The notes: a model not told the origin generated them from the letters alone. A stretch of 64,000 nt of DNA from Dermacentor variabilis (GCF_050947875.1 NC_134569.1:35625277-35689276), one strand, 5' to 3'. Numbered from the stretch's first letter, positions 1 through 12,439 are shown. Numbers and translations: made by a program.

Positions 1-1651
1 TGCATTGCTTGTGATTGTATATTATCTGTATTGTATAGCAACATATAAAATAATACCACAGGAGAATGGACAGTGTGCCGAAATAAAGTAAGAAATAAAG
101 CCCATACGCACCCAGCTGGCGAAGTTTGTATCTTTATTTCATCGTAGTTGAACCGTACAGCAATTTGGTAACACTTACGGTTGTCGTGTATACATTCTCG
201 CGATGAGCCCGAGATATCTTTTGCAGGCGTCCTCATGTTTGGGCTGTTCTCATTGCCGAGTGAAAGAAAAATTATGCATAACGCATCGATGATGATTGTT
301 AATGTAAGCGAATAGGCTGAACGAAAAAACGAACGAAGGAATGAACGAAAGAGCGAACGAAGAACGAACGAGAAAAGGAGCATCCGTGCCCGCCCTTGGT
401 TACCCGACACCTCACGCATGATGGTTGCCCCCCTCACCTTCCACTCCCCTCCACCCGCCACTCGTCCTTCCCGCAAGTCCGATCACCATCATACCACTGA
501 CCTACCGCAACAACGGTCGAAAGAGCCAAAGAAAGCTGTTGGATTTTAAAAGCAGTGTCAGAAAGAGCGACGGCTCCGGGCAACATACGCGGATTTCGAA
601 GGTTATGCTACAGGGATACAGTACTCCGAAACATGAGATAGTTACCATGTCTTAGACATCACCTATTGAGGTAATAATGAAAACGCTGTGCCACTTGTAG
701 GCGGCACCCTCGCTGTGCCGTTAGGTGACAGAGCCTCTTCGGCAAGAGCGAGCGGAGCGAGGAGAGTCAGTCACGGGGAGCACGCGATTTCCGAATCTTT
801 CGAGGTAGACGACACAGCGGTGGCCCCGCACCTCTTAACATCACAAGCCATGCAAAATTGCGGTCATTATCGGTGGGATGCGCTCAGAGCCAGCGATCTG
901 AAATTCAAATTTTAGCTTAAAATGTACACTGACTTGCTGAGAGCCCAGTGCAACTTCTTTCTTTTCAATTTTTTTTTTGTGTGTAACCATATTGGCTCCT
1001 CTACTCTCAATTATAATAGTAAACATATTTAGACGACCATATCTTGTCCCCTTTAACTCAAGCCTTCAAGCAATTTACTCGCAGGCTGCTTCAAAAGCGT
1101 GTTGTCCTAACTGCTATAAATGAAAAAAAAATGGAAGAGTGTGACGGCCAACAAGTATGATAATTTCTTATTAAGTGACTTCGGAAGTAACACTTGCTGA
1201 CACGCAGGTCGGAAATATTAAATCAGTAGGAATACTATCACCGTCACTGCTCTTCGACAGGGTTGGCTTTCTTCAATTAGGGCGACAAGTTGTTTCACCA
1301 ACTTTCACGCTTAGTATTGAGTTAGAAATTATATGTGAGTTCAGAGAAGACCTCTATTTAAATACAGTGTCTTTTTTAGTCAGATGTCACAGCTGAGCAA
1401 TATATTCTCCTTGTTTACGGCAATTTAGGAAACACCTTGCCACCTTTTCACCCACTTGAGAAGTTGTTCTCCCCTAGTTAGCCCCGCTTTGTCTGAGCAA
1501 TGTGTGATCAAGACAGACGAAGGAGGATTGGGCGGCCAACCATCTCAAGCATTTGTTCCATGCTAGCAAAAATAATTACCTAGAATGTCGCTCGGAAACT
1601 AAGAAAAAGTATGTTAAAAGCATGTTCACCAGTGTAATTACTACCGTGCAA
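1..1651. other. Anonymous sequence, no supported gene
   Basis: Short open frames occur (for example 425-655 and 688-915 on +), but none has a recognisable domain, splice context or codon-usage signal. The only structure I see is a degenerate GAAC-type tract near 322-377. Confidence 0.6.
322..377. repeat. Degenerate (GAAC/GAAA)n microsatellite
   Basis: The tract is a run of imperfect tetranucleotides of the GAAC, GAAT and GAAA type, about 55 bp long. It is decayed simple sequence with no coding meaning. Confidence 0.7.
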
Positions 1652-1664
1652 TCGCCATTCAAAT

Positions 1665-1906
1665 ACCCGCCGTGGTTGCTCAGTGGCTATGGTGTTGGGC
1701 TGCTGAGCACGAGGTCGCGGGATCGAATCCCGGCCACGGCGGCCGCATTTCGATGGGGGCGAAATGCGAAAACACCCGTGTGCTTAGATTTAGGTGCACG
1801 TTAAAGAACCCCAGGTGGTCGAAATTTCCGGAGTCCTCCACTACGGCGTGCCTCATAATCATAAAGTGGTTTTGGCTCGTAAAACCCCAAATATTATTAT
1901 TATTAT
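1665..1906 (+). mobile_element. Ruka-type tRNA-derived SINE, full length with TSDs
   Basis: A 242-bp SINE opens with a tRNA-like head (about 1669-1740). The 7-bp acceptor-like arms GCCGTGG (1669-1675) and CCACGGC (1734-1740) pair perfectly. The body ends in AAACCCCAAATATTATTATT, with a short (ATT)n tail. A perfect 13-bp target-site duplication, TCGCCATTCAAAT, flanks it at 1652-1664 and 1907-1919. The sequence matches my memory of the Ruka SINE family of ixodid ticks. It encodes no protein and would be mobilised by a LINE. The perfect duplications and intact promoter boxes suggest a fairly recent insertion. Confidence 0.93.
1676..1730 (+). promoter_or_regulatory. Internal RNA polymerase III promoter of the SINE (A and B boxes)
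   Basis: The A-box-like TTGCTCAGTGG lies at 1676-1686 and the B-box-like GGATCGAATCC at 1720-1730, one base off the B-box consensus. Spacing is about 34 bp, as in tRNA genes. This is the expected type 2 pol III promoter of a tRNA-derived SINE. Confidence 0.8.
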
Positions 1907-1919
1907 TCGCCATTCAAAT

Positions 1920-3172
1920 GAGGCTTACCGAGTTAACAAGCAACAAAATAAGGCATCACTAATCTTCTTTATTCGTTTTCGCTACGCGACGCTGGCATGG
2001 CGCCCTTGTAGCAGACGTATATGGCTGTTTAATTCCTCCGCGATTCAGAACAAAGTGATTGAGCGTTTATTCGGAGCTGTGTCCCGTCGAGAGGCGCCAG
2101 CTGGTTCGCGAAGCAAGGACGTGTCCTCCCTCTCTTCCTTCCCCATCCCCTCTACCCCCTCCGGCGTCTGGACGTCTTGCGTTTTTCTAGTGCGTAATCA
2201 ACAATTTAAGCGCGTGTATATTAATGTGCGACGCTACTTGCGGCTTCTTTCGCGGGGCGTTTCCCCACCTCTCAGGGCCCAGCTCCTTCACGGCAAGTTG
2301 TTTACAGCTCGAAGGCAGCTTCCTCTTACTCCTTTCAGGCCACTTCCCTCACATTAAGGATCATTTTTCGCCTTGACCTGCACGTCGGAGCTCATTTTCA
2401 TGGGACACACTTTGCTCTTCTGTCGTCCGGTATATCGCCCATACAATGCATCCGTTACACGCGCGCCCCTGTCAGGGGTCGTCGTTTATTGGGCGCTGGT
2501 AACTAAAATAATTGCGCGTTGCAAGAACTACGTCATGAAGATGACCGTTTCTTTGTGAAAAAACGTCCAATTGTCAAAACAGGCTGCTCTTATATCTCGC
2601 ACAAAGACAGCTGTCTTGGAATGTGGTGCGGTTTAATTATGTGCGCTTTTGTGTTACGTAGTTCTCAACCGCCGTTTGTAGCCATGTTCGTTCCCAAGCA
2701 CATACTATAGTCGTAACCGGGAGCAAGCTGTCTTGACCACGCTCGTTCTTTCCTGTTATTTGTGAAGGCCGCAATGCATGTTACTGTAACACGAAGGCAA
2801 GGTCACGTACGTGTGTGTATAAAGACGGTGACATACACGAAGTAGATAAATAAAAGTTTAAAGTTGTTGCGTGTGCTCGAGAAAGGAATCGTTCAGCTCC
2901 ACATGCCGTCAAACGACTACTGGTACGATTCAGTGAAGTTAATCTCTAGTGCTCTAGCTAGATGGCTGTGGCCATTAGTGTGTTGACCTGAATGACATGG
3001 TCGAAGTTTGGAAACGCTTGTTGGTTTTTTAAATATCCTTGTACGAACTATTTTTATTAGTCATATACGCCAACGGGAAAAGTCTAATGATTTAAGGCAA
3101 GGATTGGCTGGTGTAGTGTTATGTCCTCGGCTAATTTATTTCACGTCCGTACGTTATGCGTAATAATTAGCT
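1920..3172. other. Anonymous sequence, no supported gene
   Basis: There is an open frame at 1794-2357 (+), but it begins inside the SINE and reads through it, so it is not evidence of a gene. No domain or RNA gene is visible. Confidence 0.6.
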
Positions 3173-3568
3173 TGCTCATCTGCATCGGCAGAACTTGCAG
3201 CTCTCCATGCCGCTATGATGTACATCACCGAAGAGCCAACAGAGAAATGGGTCGTATTTTGCGACTCTAAGGCAGCCCTTCACAGCATCAAGTCTGCATT
3301 ACGTCACAGAACTTACGAGCAGGTGATATTTGACATCAGGGAAGTGCATCACCATGCTCTGGAAAGAGGGCACCACATTATATTTCAATGGATCCCTGCT
3401 CACTGTGGCATCGTCGGCAACAACCAAGCTGATAAGGCTGCCCGGTGTGCCCACGAAGATACCAAGACGCGTCCAACACCTTTGGGGAGGTCGGACGCTG
3501 CCAGAGAACTTCGCCTACAAGTCACAAGATCTCTGGATTTCAACTGCCTTCAATTGCAGATTACGTAA
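3173..3568 (+). pseudogene. LINE RNase H domain fragment
   Basis: The frame reads SAELAALHAAM, then FCDSKAALHSI, then FQWIPAHCGIVGNNQADKAA. These are the classical RNase H motifs: an E in the AEL motif, a D in the DSKAA motif, and the HxGxxGNxxAD block that contributes the last acidic residue. The enzyme degrades the RNA strand of RNA/DNA hybrids during retrotransposition. The first catalytic aspartate region upstream is missing because the element is 5' truncated. The frame ends at a stop at 3566-3568 after an apparent frameshift, and homology continues in another frame just downstream. It is a dead fragment. Confidence 0.87.
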
Positions 3569-3578
3569 ACTGGACCCC

Positions 3579-3929
3579 ACGCTACGGCTACAACTGCCAT
3601 CTAGCCTTTCCCGCGGCCAAACAACCTTGTTTTGTTGCTTGTGGCTGGGAGTGGCGTTCACAAACGCATACTCCTGCCGTATGGGAATGGCCGAGAGCCC
3701 GATGTGCGACTCCTGTGGGTGCGAGGAGACCATCGAGCACCTATTGCGTACCTGCCCTTGCTACGATGTCCAACGCCTCTCTCTGCGGGCAACTTTACGC
3801 CGACTGGACTCGAGACCGTTCACCGAGTCAAAGATGCTCGGACCGTGGCCACACCCGTCACTGGCTCGAAAAGCGATTCGTGCACTAGTTCAGTACTTGA
3901 AGTGCACCGGCTTAAGAGACCGTTTATAG
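3579..3929 (+). pseudogene. LINE ORF2 C-terminal region after RNase H
   Basis: The translated segment contains LFCCLWLGVAFTNAYSCRMG, then CDSCGCEETIEHLLRTCPCY, and ends in LVQYLKCTGLRDRL. The CxxC...ExxxHLLxxC pattern is the zinc-knuckle-like motif found after RNase H in many arthropod LINEs. It continues the RNase H fragment in a shifted frame. Equivalent segments occur at 52866-53347 (minus) and about 63131-63345 (plus), so all three derive from one family. No independent function is likely. Confidence 0.85.
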
Positions 3930-4090
3930 TGTCCTTGTGTATGGTGTCCCTCCCACACGTACTCAGTGCTTACTCTCTCCCTTTATTCCTTCTTTATTCC
4001 CCTTTCCCCCACCCCCCGTGTAGGGTAGCAAACCGGATGCTGTTCTGGTTGACCTCCCTGCCTTTCCTATCCTTATTTTCTCTCTCTTAG

Positions 4091-7000
4091 CTTGCTCTGA
4101 ACATATAGATGCAAAATTAGAGGCGAAAGGATAATTATGATTTAACTTTGTAAACTATGCGATACCACCGATGCTCTACAGCTGTAAAGAAAATAACTTC
4201 AGTGTATCTAATCCGAAACCAATTTTTACCGTCTTGGCTACGTTTCAGTCCCAAACGAAAAGCCCCAACGAAAAAAATATGGGCTTTATTCTTTGATCAT
4301 TCTAAACTTTACCTTCCTTCAGAGAAGCCCACTGACAGCCATCTATACCAGCACGTATACACTCGTCTTAGTTTGTCTCAGAGAAAACGAGAAAAAAAAA
4401 GGCAAGCACGTTAAACGGAAACCAAAATGAAAAGCTGGAAGTCATCTTATACTTTCTTTTCGCCTTGATTCTCCGGTGTAGCTCATCACGACGCTAAAAG
4501 TATCGCCCCTTGTGTCGACGCAGGAGAGTCTCCCGTCGTGCTCTCTCAGAACAAATGCCTGCGCACCACTATACAGCTTAGTAACGGCGTCTTCAACGAT
4601 ACGCGCAGCGCCATCGGCTGCAGGCTACGCAGCACGGAGAAGTGAGAGCGCGCCTAAAAGGGCTGTCCCGTCTGACGCTTGTTCCCAGTTTTCTACGAGC
4701 CCATTAGAGCAAGAAGCTTCGAGTCCCACACCGCCTCGTTCCCCGAGGCAGGTTGAGCCGTCTATAGATACAGCGAGAACAAGAGGTATACGCCGAGAAG
4801 AAAGAATTTGTGGCGCGTACTTTTAAGGACACTGTTTTTCTTTCCTTTCTTGTTGTTTTTCTCGTTGCGTCAGATTTTCTTTGAGGTGCCGTTGCCGTCG
4901 TTTTTTTGGAAACCTATATGAACGCATCCACTGATGCGCTGCCAGCTTAAATGTGGAATTATATCCCCATTTTCTCGGTTAGGAAATAAAATTTTAGCCC
5001 ATGAGGCTGAGAGCGCGGAGCTATGCTTCATGCTTCATGCAATAGTTGGTGCCGCTAGTGTTTGCGTGGAAAAAATGAACCCTTGTTTCCTATTCCAATT
5101 TACGTGTGCGTTTCGACGCGTTTCATAACTAATGTGCTCAACTAACGACGACAGCCGTCATTGTTCGAATAAAGACCAAGTGCGAATTTAGCAGGCAATC
5201 GATCCTTTCTTTTTTCTTATTTTGTTGGTGTTGTTTCATCTTCAAGAAAAACAATTTATGAAGTACAGTGTCGACAGCTTCGAGTAAATTTCTCCCTATT
5301 CTGGACATCCATCAGAAGTCTCCTCTCTTAGGCACCGCCGTAAGGATGCTTGCTTAGTTGTGCAAAATGCTCATCTTATTTCAAGGCCATTTTCTTGACA
5401 AATTCTTCGTACATTATGTCATTTTTCATTCCTTCAATTCTCCTCATGTAGTTCCGCTGTTTTCAATAAGAACTAAAGCGGTTCTCTAGTGACATCCGGC
5501 CAATAGTTGGCGCACACTGTGAGTGTATGCGTCATCAATCAAAAAAGACCAGCCAACCAGCCAACCAACGTGCTTGAACTTAAATGGCACACGTGATTCT
5601 ACCACTACAGGCAGTGTACCTTTCCAATTTCATAAAAGCAACACAAATCCTTCGCACATGCGCTGATCACAAGAGCGACTGCGCCGCAATTACGCTTGGC
5701 AGGTTGCGCTGCGACGAAGTTGCTTTTGCATTTCGGAAACAAGTCCTGGTATTTTCTATTCAGGTTTGGTATGATCCGGCCACTAATACCTCTTCGTTAG
5801 AAGCGTTAATAGTTTCATCTCCCGTTCTCCAGACTGGCGTTTCTGTGAACGCTATGGAGCTGAATCGGCTGGGTCTCGCATTTCTTTATATTTTACCGTG
5901 ATTCTGTCTGGAGGCAGTCAAACACAAAGTCACGCGCTCAATAATCGTTTCACGCGCGCTGAAAGGAAGCTGTAAAAGAGCATTCGGTTCTTTTTAATCA
6001 ATTATGTCCCATTTTTTTTTTTTTGGTTTTGAATGTTCTGGCGAGCCCACCCACTTCGACAACGTCAAACGTTCACGTGCTTACGATAATCTACAAGTTT
6101 GGCAACACGCAAAATGAAACGTCGGTACCTGCCGAAGCGAACCGTCCGTGTAGGCGCTGAATCGCGAGTGTCGAGTCGCGAAGTCGGATTCATTGAATTC
6201 GTGTCTAACACAAAATCTGACAGCGAACGCCGACGACGGGTGCTGTCTCTGAGACAAAGGGGGAGAGGTGCCACTGCTTCGTGTTTATATTTTTCTATCT
6301 TTTATCGACCCCCGTTCACTCCGGTGGTTTCTGAGATTTTGTATTGCTGCTTTCGAAGGGGGAGATTCACCAGCGGCTCATAACTGCGCGCTGTCGAGCG
6401 ATGTAGACGCGCAGCACAGAGATCGACACCGAAAGAATCCCGAACAAATACGAAGAAGGCCCGGCTGATAGCGATTTCTATTCGCGCTGAAAGAGAGTGA
6501 GTGCTTGCGGCACGCCAGCCATCTTTTTTTTTTGTCTCTCCTTTTTCTCACAGGTTTTTGTCCTTAGCTCTTTCGTCTGTTTTCGGCGCTCACCTGGAAA
6601 TGGCATCCTGAGTTAAATTTCTTACGACGAATTCTTTGAACCACTTTTGGATGACGAGATCTGCCTCTGACACGTGTCAAAGCACCAGCGCTGTTTTCTT
6701 TTTTTCTATTCAGAATTCCAAGTTCCCTTGATAACTTCTCATGGAAACAGGCTTGCACCGTTTGACACTACAGCTAGAGTCACAGTCCGCGCCTGAGATG
6801 TAACGGCTACAATTTAACAGTGCATTCGAAGTGAAAGCACCAGAAGAGCACGTCGCCCTTTTATTCCGCGGGTGATCCGATTATTTTCGTGACATTTAGG
6901 CACAACCGTAAGTGAGGCGCAATCACAACTGGCAGTTCAAGCATTTTGCAGACAACATAGTCAGGGAATCGGTATCGTGTACAAGAACGTTGGCAATGTT

Positions 7001-8454
7001 AGCTGTGTTTTGAGCATAAAGGACGTGGGTGTCTGTGCGTGTACTTCAGGCAGCGTGTGCGTTTATATATATATATATATATATGTATGTATAAGGAATA
7101 GATTATACTTCAAAATATATTATTTTTCTCATCTTTCATCTCTTACCATCTACTATTCGCATTTTGCCCCTCCTCCCTCCTTAAGCCTAAGTGTAGCGTG
7201 GAGAAGCAAAAGCAAACACTCCTTTCACTCGGCTTCTTGTTGTTGAATTATGCCCTACGTTTACAGGCTATTTTTAAGAACGAAATTCGTCACAACGTCG
7301 CAAAAGCACTTCTTACATAATCAGTAGATATAAGACGAGCCCAAATTAGTTCGTTTGCACGTTCACATAATGCGGAGAAAAATTTTCTGACATCACATAG
7401 GAGTGGGGTCTTTCTAGGTAATTTGTTTTACTTTGACTACTTGCATCACGCTGCCGATATGTTGCCTTGATCGTTCATATTCATGCCATTCTATCAACGG
7501 CCAGACAGAAATATGCGCTAGCAGCGTTTACGCCTCACACCAGATGCAATGAGATGAAACCTTGTGCACGTCGACATATTGGGACGATGGCGAGATCAAA
7601 ACGCTTGATGTACTGCAAGAGAAAGCTCTTCGCATCGAAATCTACATCTGTGTTCTGCCGGTGTTTTTCTTTCTTTGTTTCTCCAGAGAAATCTGGCCGC
7701 GCATCGAAGCGTGGGACGCGAACTGCGATTCGCACTTACGCGTCAAATGCCTCACGTGGCTCTGCCGATACTGCTGTCCCCAGTTCCCTCCTTGCTTCTG
7801 CTCAGGGTCGGTGGGGGAGGATGGGAGGCGCACAGCCGCTGGAAGAGCTGTAGCCGCCGCCGCCGAGTCGTTCTGACAAATGACCGGAGGAAACGCTAGC
7901 AGATCGGCTCCCACTCCGCAGGAAATGGCCGGCTTTCTCAGCGGTGCCCCGCCAGGCCCGGCGGAAGTTACGTTGCCGGTAAGAGCGGCCCACTTCCGAG
8001 TGCAGTGAGTACAGCAAGGGGTCGGCTTCCGCCGAGGGAAGCCGAAATCACGACGCGAGTCGGTGATATCATCGCTTCCCCTCCCGCAATGAATTCTCGC
8101 CACGTGCTTCACTGTCATTCATCACCACGGCGAAAAAAAAAAAGAAAACAAGGAAGGCTGGGAAAGATTGTGAAAGGATAGAGTAAAGTGTCAAGGGCGA
8201 ACGCAAAATTTGTTTCTGCTGGCCATATGTTCGCGAGCTCGAACTTCGGGTAGATAAGCACGGGAAACGTTACACGCCACTGCTCGGCCTTTCAACTTTT
8301 CTTTCTTTAGCATTTCTTCCTCCTGGTTAGGTTATTCGCATGATTCTGAGTCTGCTCTATATTTACACGCGTCGGAAGCGCTGCTGCAAATATTTTTGCG
8401 AGGAACATCCGCAATTATATTCGCACAGAACTCATCTACGATTAATATGTAAGA
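4091..8454. other. Anonymous sequence, no supported gene
   Basis: This 4.4-kb stretch has no recognisable domain. The longest open frames are 4512-4826 (+, Ser/Pro/Ala-rich, 104 aa), 5584-5901 (+, 105 aa) and 7642-8118 (minus, 158 aa, Arg/Cys-rich, in a GC-rich patch). None shows a known motif, and none has convincing splice or start context. A (TA)n tract lies at 7063-7092. The 7640-8060 part is CpG rich and could be an unrecognised exon or promoter, but I cannot show that. Confidence 0.5.
7063..7092. repeat. (TA)n microsatellite
   Basis: About 30 bp of alternating TA grade into TATG near 7085. It is simple sequence. Confidence 0.9.
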
Positions 8455-8461
8455 GCATCAT

Positions 8462-8800
8462 CCCGCCAGTCAAAAGATTTCCTTGATTTAGCCTTAAACT
8501 TCAACCTTGCACAAACAGCAAATTTACTTACACGTGGCTCAAACACCCTTGACCTGGTCCTCACTTCACAACCCGAATACATTCAATCTATAGCATGTGT
8601 CAATGGGCTGAGCGACCACAGTATTGTCCTTTTCAATTTAGAAATCCCAGTTCCAGTCAAACAGCGTTCAATAAAACTAATTCGGGACTACAAAAAAGCT
8701 GACTTTTCCGTAATTAACCGTGAACTGAATATTTTTTTTAATACCTCAAGAAAACTGCCTTCAGAAGGTCTGTTGATGCAAACTGGCTGTTGTACAAGCA
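8462..8800 (+). pseudogene. LINE apurinic-like endonuclease, C-terminal remnant
   Basis: The frame reads RGSNTLDLVLTSQPEYI, then VNGLSDHSIVLFNLEI. SDHxxV is the C-terminal SDH motif of the exonuclease-endonuclease-phosphatase fold that nicks target DNA for LINE insertion. Upstream catalytic parts are absent because the copy is 5' truncated. A frameshift near 8750 moves the continuing linker sequence (from about 8790) into another frame. Confidence 0.8.
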
Positions 8801-10371
8801 TAAGCTACTCAGCTTAATCAATAATCACGTACCCCTTGTGTGTATTCGTGGTGTCATGGGAAAGCCTTGGTACACAAACCAACTAAAAAAACTAGCACAG
8901 AAGAAAAAGCGCCTTTTAAGAGTGGCAAAAAAATGTGGTTCTGCCCCTAAATGGAAGAAGTATTTCACCTGCCTGAGCGAGTACAACAGCCTTCTGAAGC
9001 TTTCTAAGAAAAATTTCATCACCAGGATCTTCTCAATATAATCCGTGTAAACCCGAAAAAAATTTGGAAAATACTCGCACCAAGTAGAAATCAGTCGCAT
9101 AACATTACCATAACTAATCCTAATGGGTCCCATGTTCCAGTTGAAAAGCGTTGTGACGTCTTCAATTCATACTTCTCTTCCGTCTTCACTTGTGAATCTT
9201 CCACCAACATTCCTGTTTTACCAAGATTTTGCGGCACTGAAATGCCTCCCATTGATGTAACTGCTGCAGGTATCGCAAGCCTAATCAATAAACTTAACAT
9301 ATCTAGCTCCCCCGGACCTGACAACATACCGGTGAAGATATACTAAAAGGCACTAACGTCATTTCTAGCCAGATATTACACATCATTTTTACCCAGTCTA
9401 TAAGCGAGGGTTCTATTCCCAAAGACTGGAAACTAAGCAAAGTAACCCTCGTTTTTAAATCTGGTAAGCGCTCCGGCCCATCCAACTATCGCCCGATCTC
9501 ACTTACATGTATTGCCTGTAAACTTTTAGAACACGTCATTTATTCCCAAATAGCGTCCGACCTCGACAGAAATTCTTTTTTTTTTAGCAAACAACATGGC
9601 TTTCGTCCAGGCTTATCATGCGAAACACAACTTTTTGAATTCACCACAGATCTCCATCTAAACTTCGATTCTTCATTTCAGACTGACGTAATTTACTTAG
9701 ATTTTTCAAAGGCTTTCGATCGCGTCCCTCATCACTGACTAGTGTCCATACTTTCATGCCTTCACCTCGACCCGCTAATCCTATCATGGATCATTTGCTT
9801 CCTGACAGATCGCCTCCAGTTCACCCGTGTTGGCGGTCGCTGTTCTGATGCTACCAAAGTAACATCCGGTGTACCACAGGGATCCGTCCTCAGCCCATTC
9901 CTTTTTCTAATATACATTAACGGCCTCCCAACAGACATATCATCCACAATACGTCTATTCGCCGATGACTGTGTTATTTACCGTCGTGTCACTACTAACA
10001 CTGACCAATCCATTCTGCAATATGACCTAAACTCTATTGACAAGTGATGCTCACGCTGGATGATGGAACTAAATGTCTCCAAATGCAAGTTAATGCATGT
10101 ATCACGTAAACGCTCTACATCCAAATTTCTATACTCTTTGGGCTCTGTGAATTTATCTGAGGTCGACAGTTACCGCTGCCTTGGCGTTATCATCACTAAC
10201 AAACTAAATTGGTCGAACCACATCCAACAAATAACAGCCGATGCTTCAAGATCCCTTAACTATATTAAAAGGTCCCTATCCTTGTCTGCTCCGTCGATTC
10301 GTAAACTAGCATATGAAATTTTCATCCGTACCAAATTAGAATACGCGTCTACAATATGGAATCCACATTAA
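8757..10371 (+). pseudogene. CR1/jockey-like reverse transcriptase, disrupted
   Basis: The linker holds GKPWYTNQLKKLAQKKKRLL, a typical pre-RT segment. It is followed by SSPGPDNIPVKIY, the start of the RT domain. RT motifs A, B and C follow, and then the thumb-like stretch with YRCLGVIITNKLNWSNHI. The enzyme would copy element RNA at the nicked target. Stops and frameshifts, including a stop right after the motif A block (about 9737) and after about 10045, make it non-functional. A further decayed tail, including NKYFLPSAIEQWNSLP, runs to about 10756. The acidic DD pair of the active site is still present. Confidence 0.88.
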
Positions 10372-10917
10372 AAGTACTTGATGGACACATTAGAAACTAC
10401 TCAAAATCGTGCCTCCCGCTTTATCTTGTCGAATTATGACAACATTATCAGCGTTGCAACCTTAAAGTCTATATCTTTTAGCATCAAGACGCATAATTTC
10501 GCAACTCTGCCTATTCCGTAAATTGTACTATAACTTTCCTGACCTTCGTTCCTCACTTTTATTTCCACCCATTTGTTCATCACATCGTCTATTCAATTCT
10601 TTATGTATCCAACGCCTTCATGGTTCTACAAACGCTTTTAACAAATACTTCCTTCCCTCTGCAATAGAACAATGGAATTCGCTCCCGGAATCCATTGTTG
10701 TAGAGCAAAACCCTTCGAAATTTCGTGAGTTACTAACCACCCATATTTGCAACTAATTATGCAAAAACCTGTCCTTTTTAGTGTCTTTTCAGTTGTTGCA
10801 TTTTTTTTTGCTTCGTACATGACTATTCATTCGATGTTTGTATTATTGTTTTGCCTCCCCCTTATGTAATACCCCACATGGGGCCCTTAAGGGAATAATA
10901 AATGATGATGATGATGA

Positions 10918-11629
10918 ATAGCCGAAACGCGTCACGCATGAGACGCGTACTGCAACATGTAGGGCTCCTCTCTCGTGGTTCCCTATCGACACGCTGCGCC
11001 TTCAGTTGGCGCCGCCGTGATTTCTGTACATACCCAGGGGCACATACATAGTTGACACAAGGTGACATCCAATAAGTTCAGGGAAGAGCGTTACATACCC
11101 AGTGACACCCACCCGGTGTAACATGCCCACGCGAACGGCGCACATTTTTAGAGTGCAGTACCTTCAGGGTCAGCCTACATTTTAAACTGCACAATCTTTG
11201 TGGTGGGCCCTTATGTTTGGTGAGAATATAGTTTGATAGCTAGAAAAAAGAAGCTGGTCTTACAGTACGAAGAATGCTATTCGCCATGAAGAAAACTACG
11301 CAAACGGTGACTGAGTCGCCGCAATTGACAAAAATATCCAAACCATGTCTTCAATTAGTATAAGGCAAACGTTCTTGCATCAATAATTTGAAGACAACCC
11401 TTCTTAGGCTGTGGTCAACCATTGAGGGTGAATTATAATAATTGATCTTCAATGCCTCCTGTTTTATATATTTACCCATGACCTCGGGGTCAGCAGCAGG
11501 ACGTTAAAGTTATTTACCTGCCATGGGGGGTAAAAATGCGTCAGAATCCATCTCACAATGAATGTCGGCGGTAATACTTGAGCGCTGTTTCAATATAGGG
11601 ACACAACGTATTGCCAGCGTAGAAACAAG
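10918..11629. other. Anonymous, partly repeat-derived
   Basis: No gene is seen. Near 11025-11130 are several phrases of the type ACATACCCAG(T/G)G, which recur at 11930-12240. This suggests debris of the same mid-repetitive family described at 11630-12545. Confidence 0.5.
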
Positions 11630-11820
11630 TTATTTATGAGGTGTGTACTGCAGCGGGTCTGCTCTTTCGCGCTTCCACAAGAGTGCTCAGTGCATCAGGC
11701 GCACCGCCACCAAGCCTGCGCCTGGCCTGCGAAATGCACGGTGCGCCGGCGCGTGCGAACGCTGAGAAACGCGTCATGCGGCAACCGGGCTTCTCTCTCG
11801 TGCTTTTTTCTTGGAACGCC

Positions 11821-11834
11821 GCGCCCTCTAATGG
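11821..11834 (-). promoter_or_regulatory. CTCF-like motif inside the repeat
   Basis: On the minus strand this reads CCATTAGAGGGCGC, one mismatch from the CTCF core CCASYAGRKGGCGC. It lies in the block shared with the repeat copy near 25700. Binding is inferred only. Confidence 0.3.
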
Positions 11835-12439
11835 CACTGTCGAGAAGTGCGTGCATGACTTCCGAGACTAGAACGGTGGTGGGCCAACGTCTGTGAATCG
11901 TTCCTTCACTTACAACACACTCAGTGGCACATACTCAGGACTCAAGTTGGCGAGAGGCTCATTGAAGAGCGGCGCATACCCAGTGCATTCCTGGCGGAGC
12001 TCGCTAAAGCATTATTGTTACAGGCGTTCTTTAAAATGTGCCACATACCCGATGCACTTGCGGTGCAGCCTTTGGGTTGCTGTCCTGGAGCAATCATTGT
12101 GACGTGGGTTCGGCTCCGCTCGGAACCGGAGATATATACGGGATCTTTTTCGTCATTCTATAGAGGCACATTCCGGGTGGCACATACGTAGTTACCCAAG
12201 CCGGCGACAAACACGTCCGTTGAATATCGGCACATACCTACTGGTATATGGCCAACGACCAAAGTTGGCATCGAAAAGGTTCATTGAAGACCAGCAAGGA
12301 CCGTGGAGACCATACTCAGTGCTCCAAGTCGGCGTGAGGAGTTTCTTCGAACAGCAGTGCCTAGCCTGTATCCATAGTGACCCATGTCGGTGTGAAAGGG
12401 GTTCGCTGAAGAGCAGCACGTTTGTGCGCACTAGCCCAT

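Larger units (their letters stand above)
3173..4090 (+). mobile_element. 5'-truncated RNase H-bearing LINE (I-like) fragment
   Basis: The fragment holds the RNase H domain, the post-RNase H cysteine/histidine region and the 3' UTR of a non-LTR retrotransposon. It starts abruptly inside the RNase H domain, as expected for 5' truncation by target-primed reverse transcription. The 3' UTR (about 3930-4090) is pyrimidine rich and contains the block GGGTAGCAAACCGG followed by TTGACCTCCCTGCCTTTCCT. The same block recurs six more times in this window. Presence of RNase H suggests an I-superfamily relative, but the clade is not certain. One or more frameshifts near 3540 separate RNase H from the C-terminal region. 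Confidence 0.88.
8455..10917 (+). mobile_element. CR1/jockey-like LINE, 5' truncated and decayed
   Basis: About 2.46 kb cover the end of an endonuclease domain, a linker, a reverse transcriptase and a 3' UTR. The 3' UTR ends CCCTTAAGGGAATAATAA followed by a (GAT)n tail at about 10902-10917. Coding is split by frameshifts (near 8750 and about 9340) and stops (for example about 9737, 10047 and 10370). RT motif A reads VIYLDFSKAFD (about 9688-9720), motif B SGVPQGSVLSP (about 9864-9897) and motif C FADD (9958-9969). The F at the first position of the YXDD-type box and the overall order are typical of CR1/jockey elements; the exact clade needs a tree. Confidence 0.9.

Noticed and set aside
1669..1740. 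A functional tRNA gene
   Set aside because: It has paired acceptor-like arms and promoter boxes but is followed by a SINE body, tail and duplications, so it is a SINE head.
1794..2357. 187-codon open frame on the + strand
   Set aside because: It starts inside the Ruka SINE and runs through its tail and target-site duplication; no domain is present.
7642..8118. 158-codon minus-strand frame
   Set aside because: GC-rich composition alone can keep a frame open. Overlapping frames exist on both strands and no motif is recognised.
10902..10917. Shared ancestry of the CR1-like and RTE-like elements based on their (GAT)n tails
   Set aside because: Their RT sequences and 3' UTRs differ; short trinucleotide tails can arise independently.
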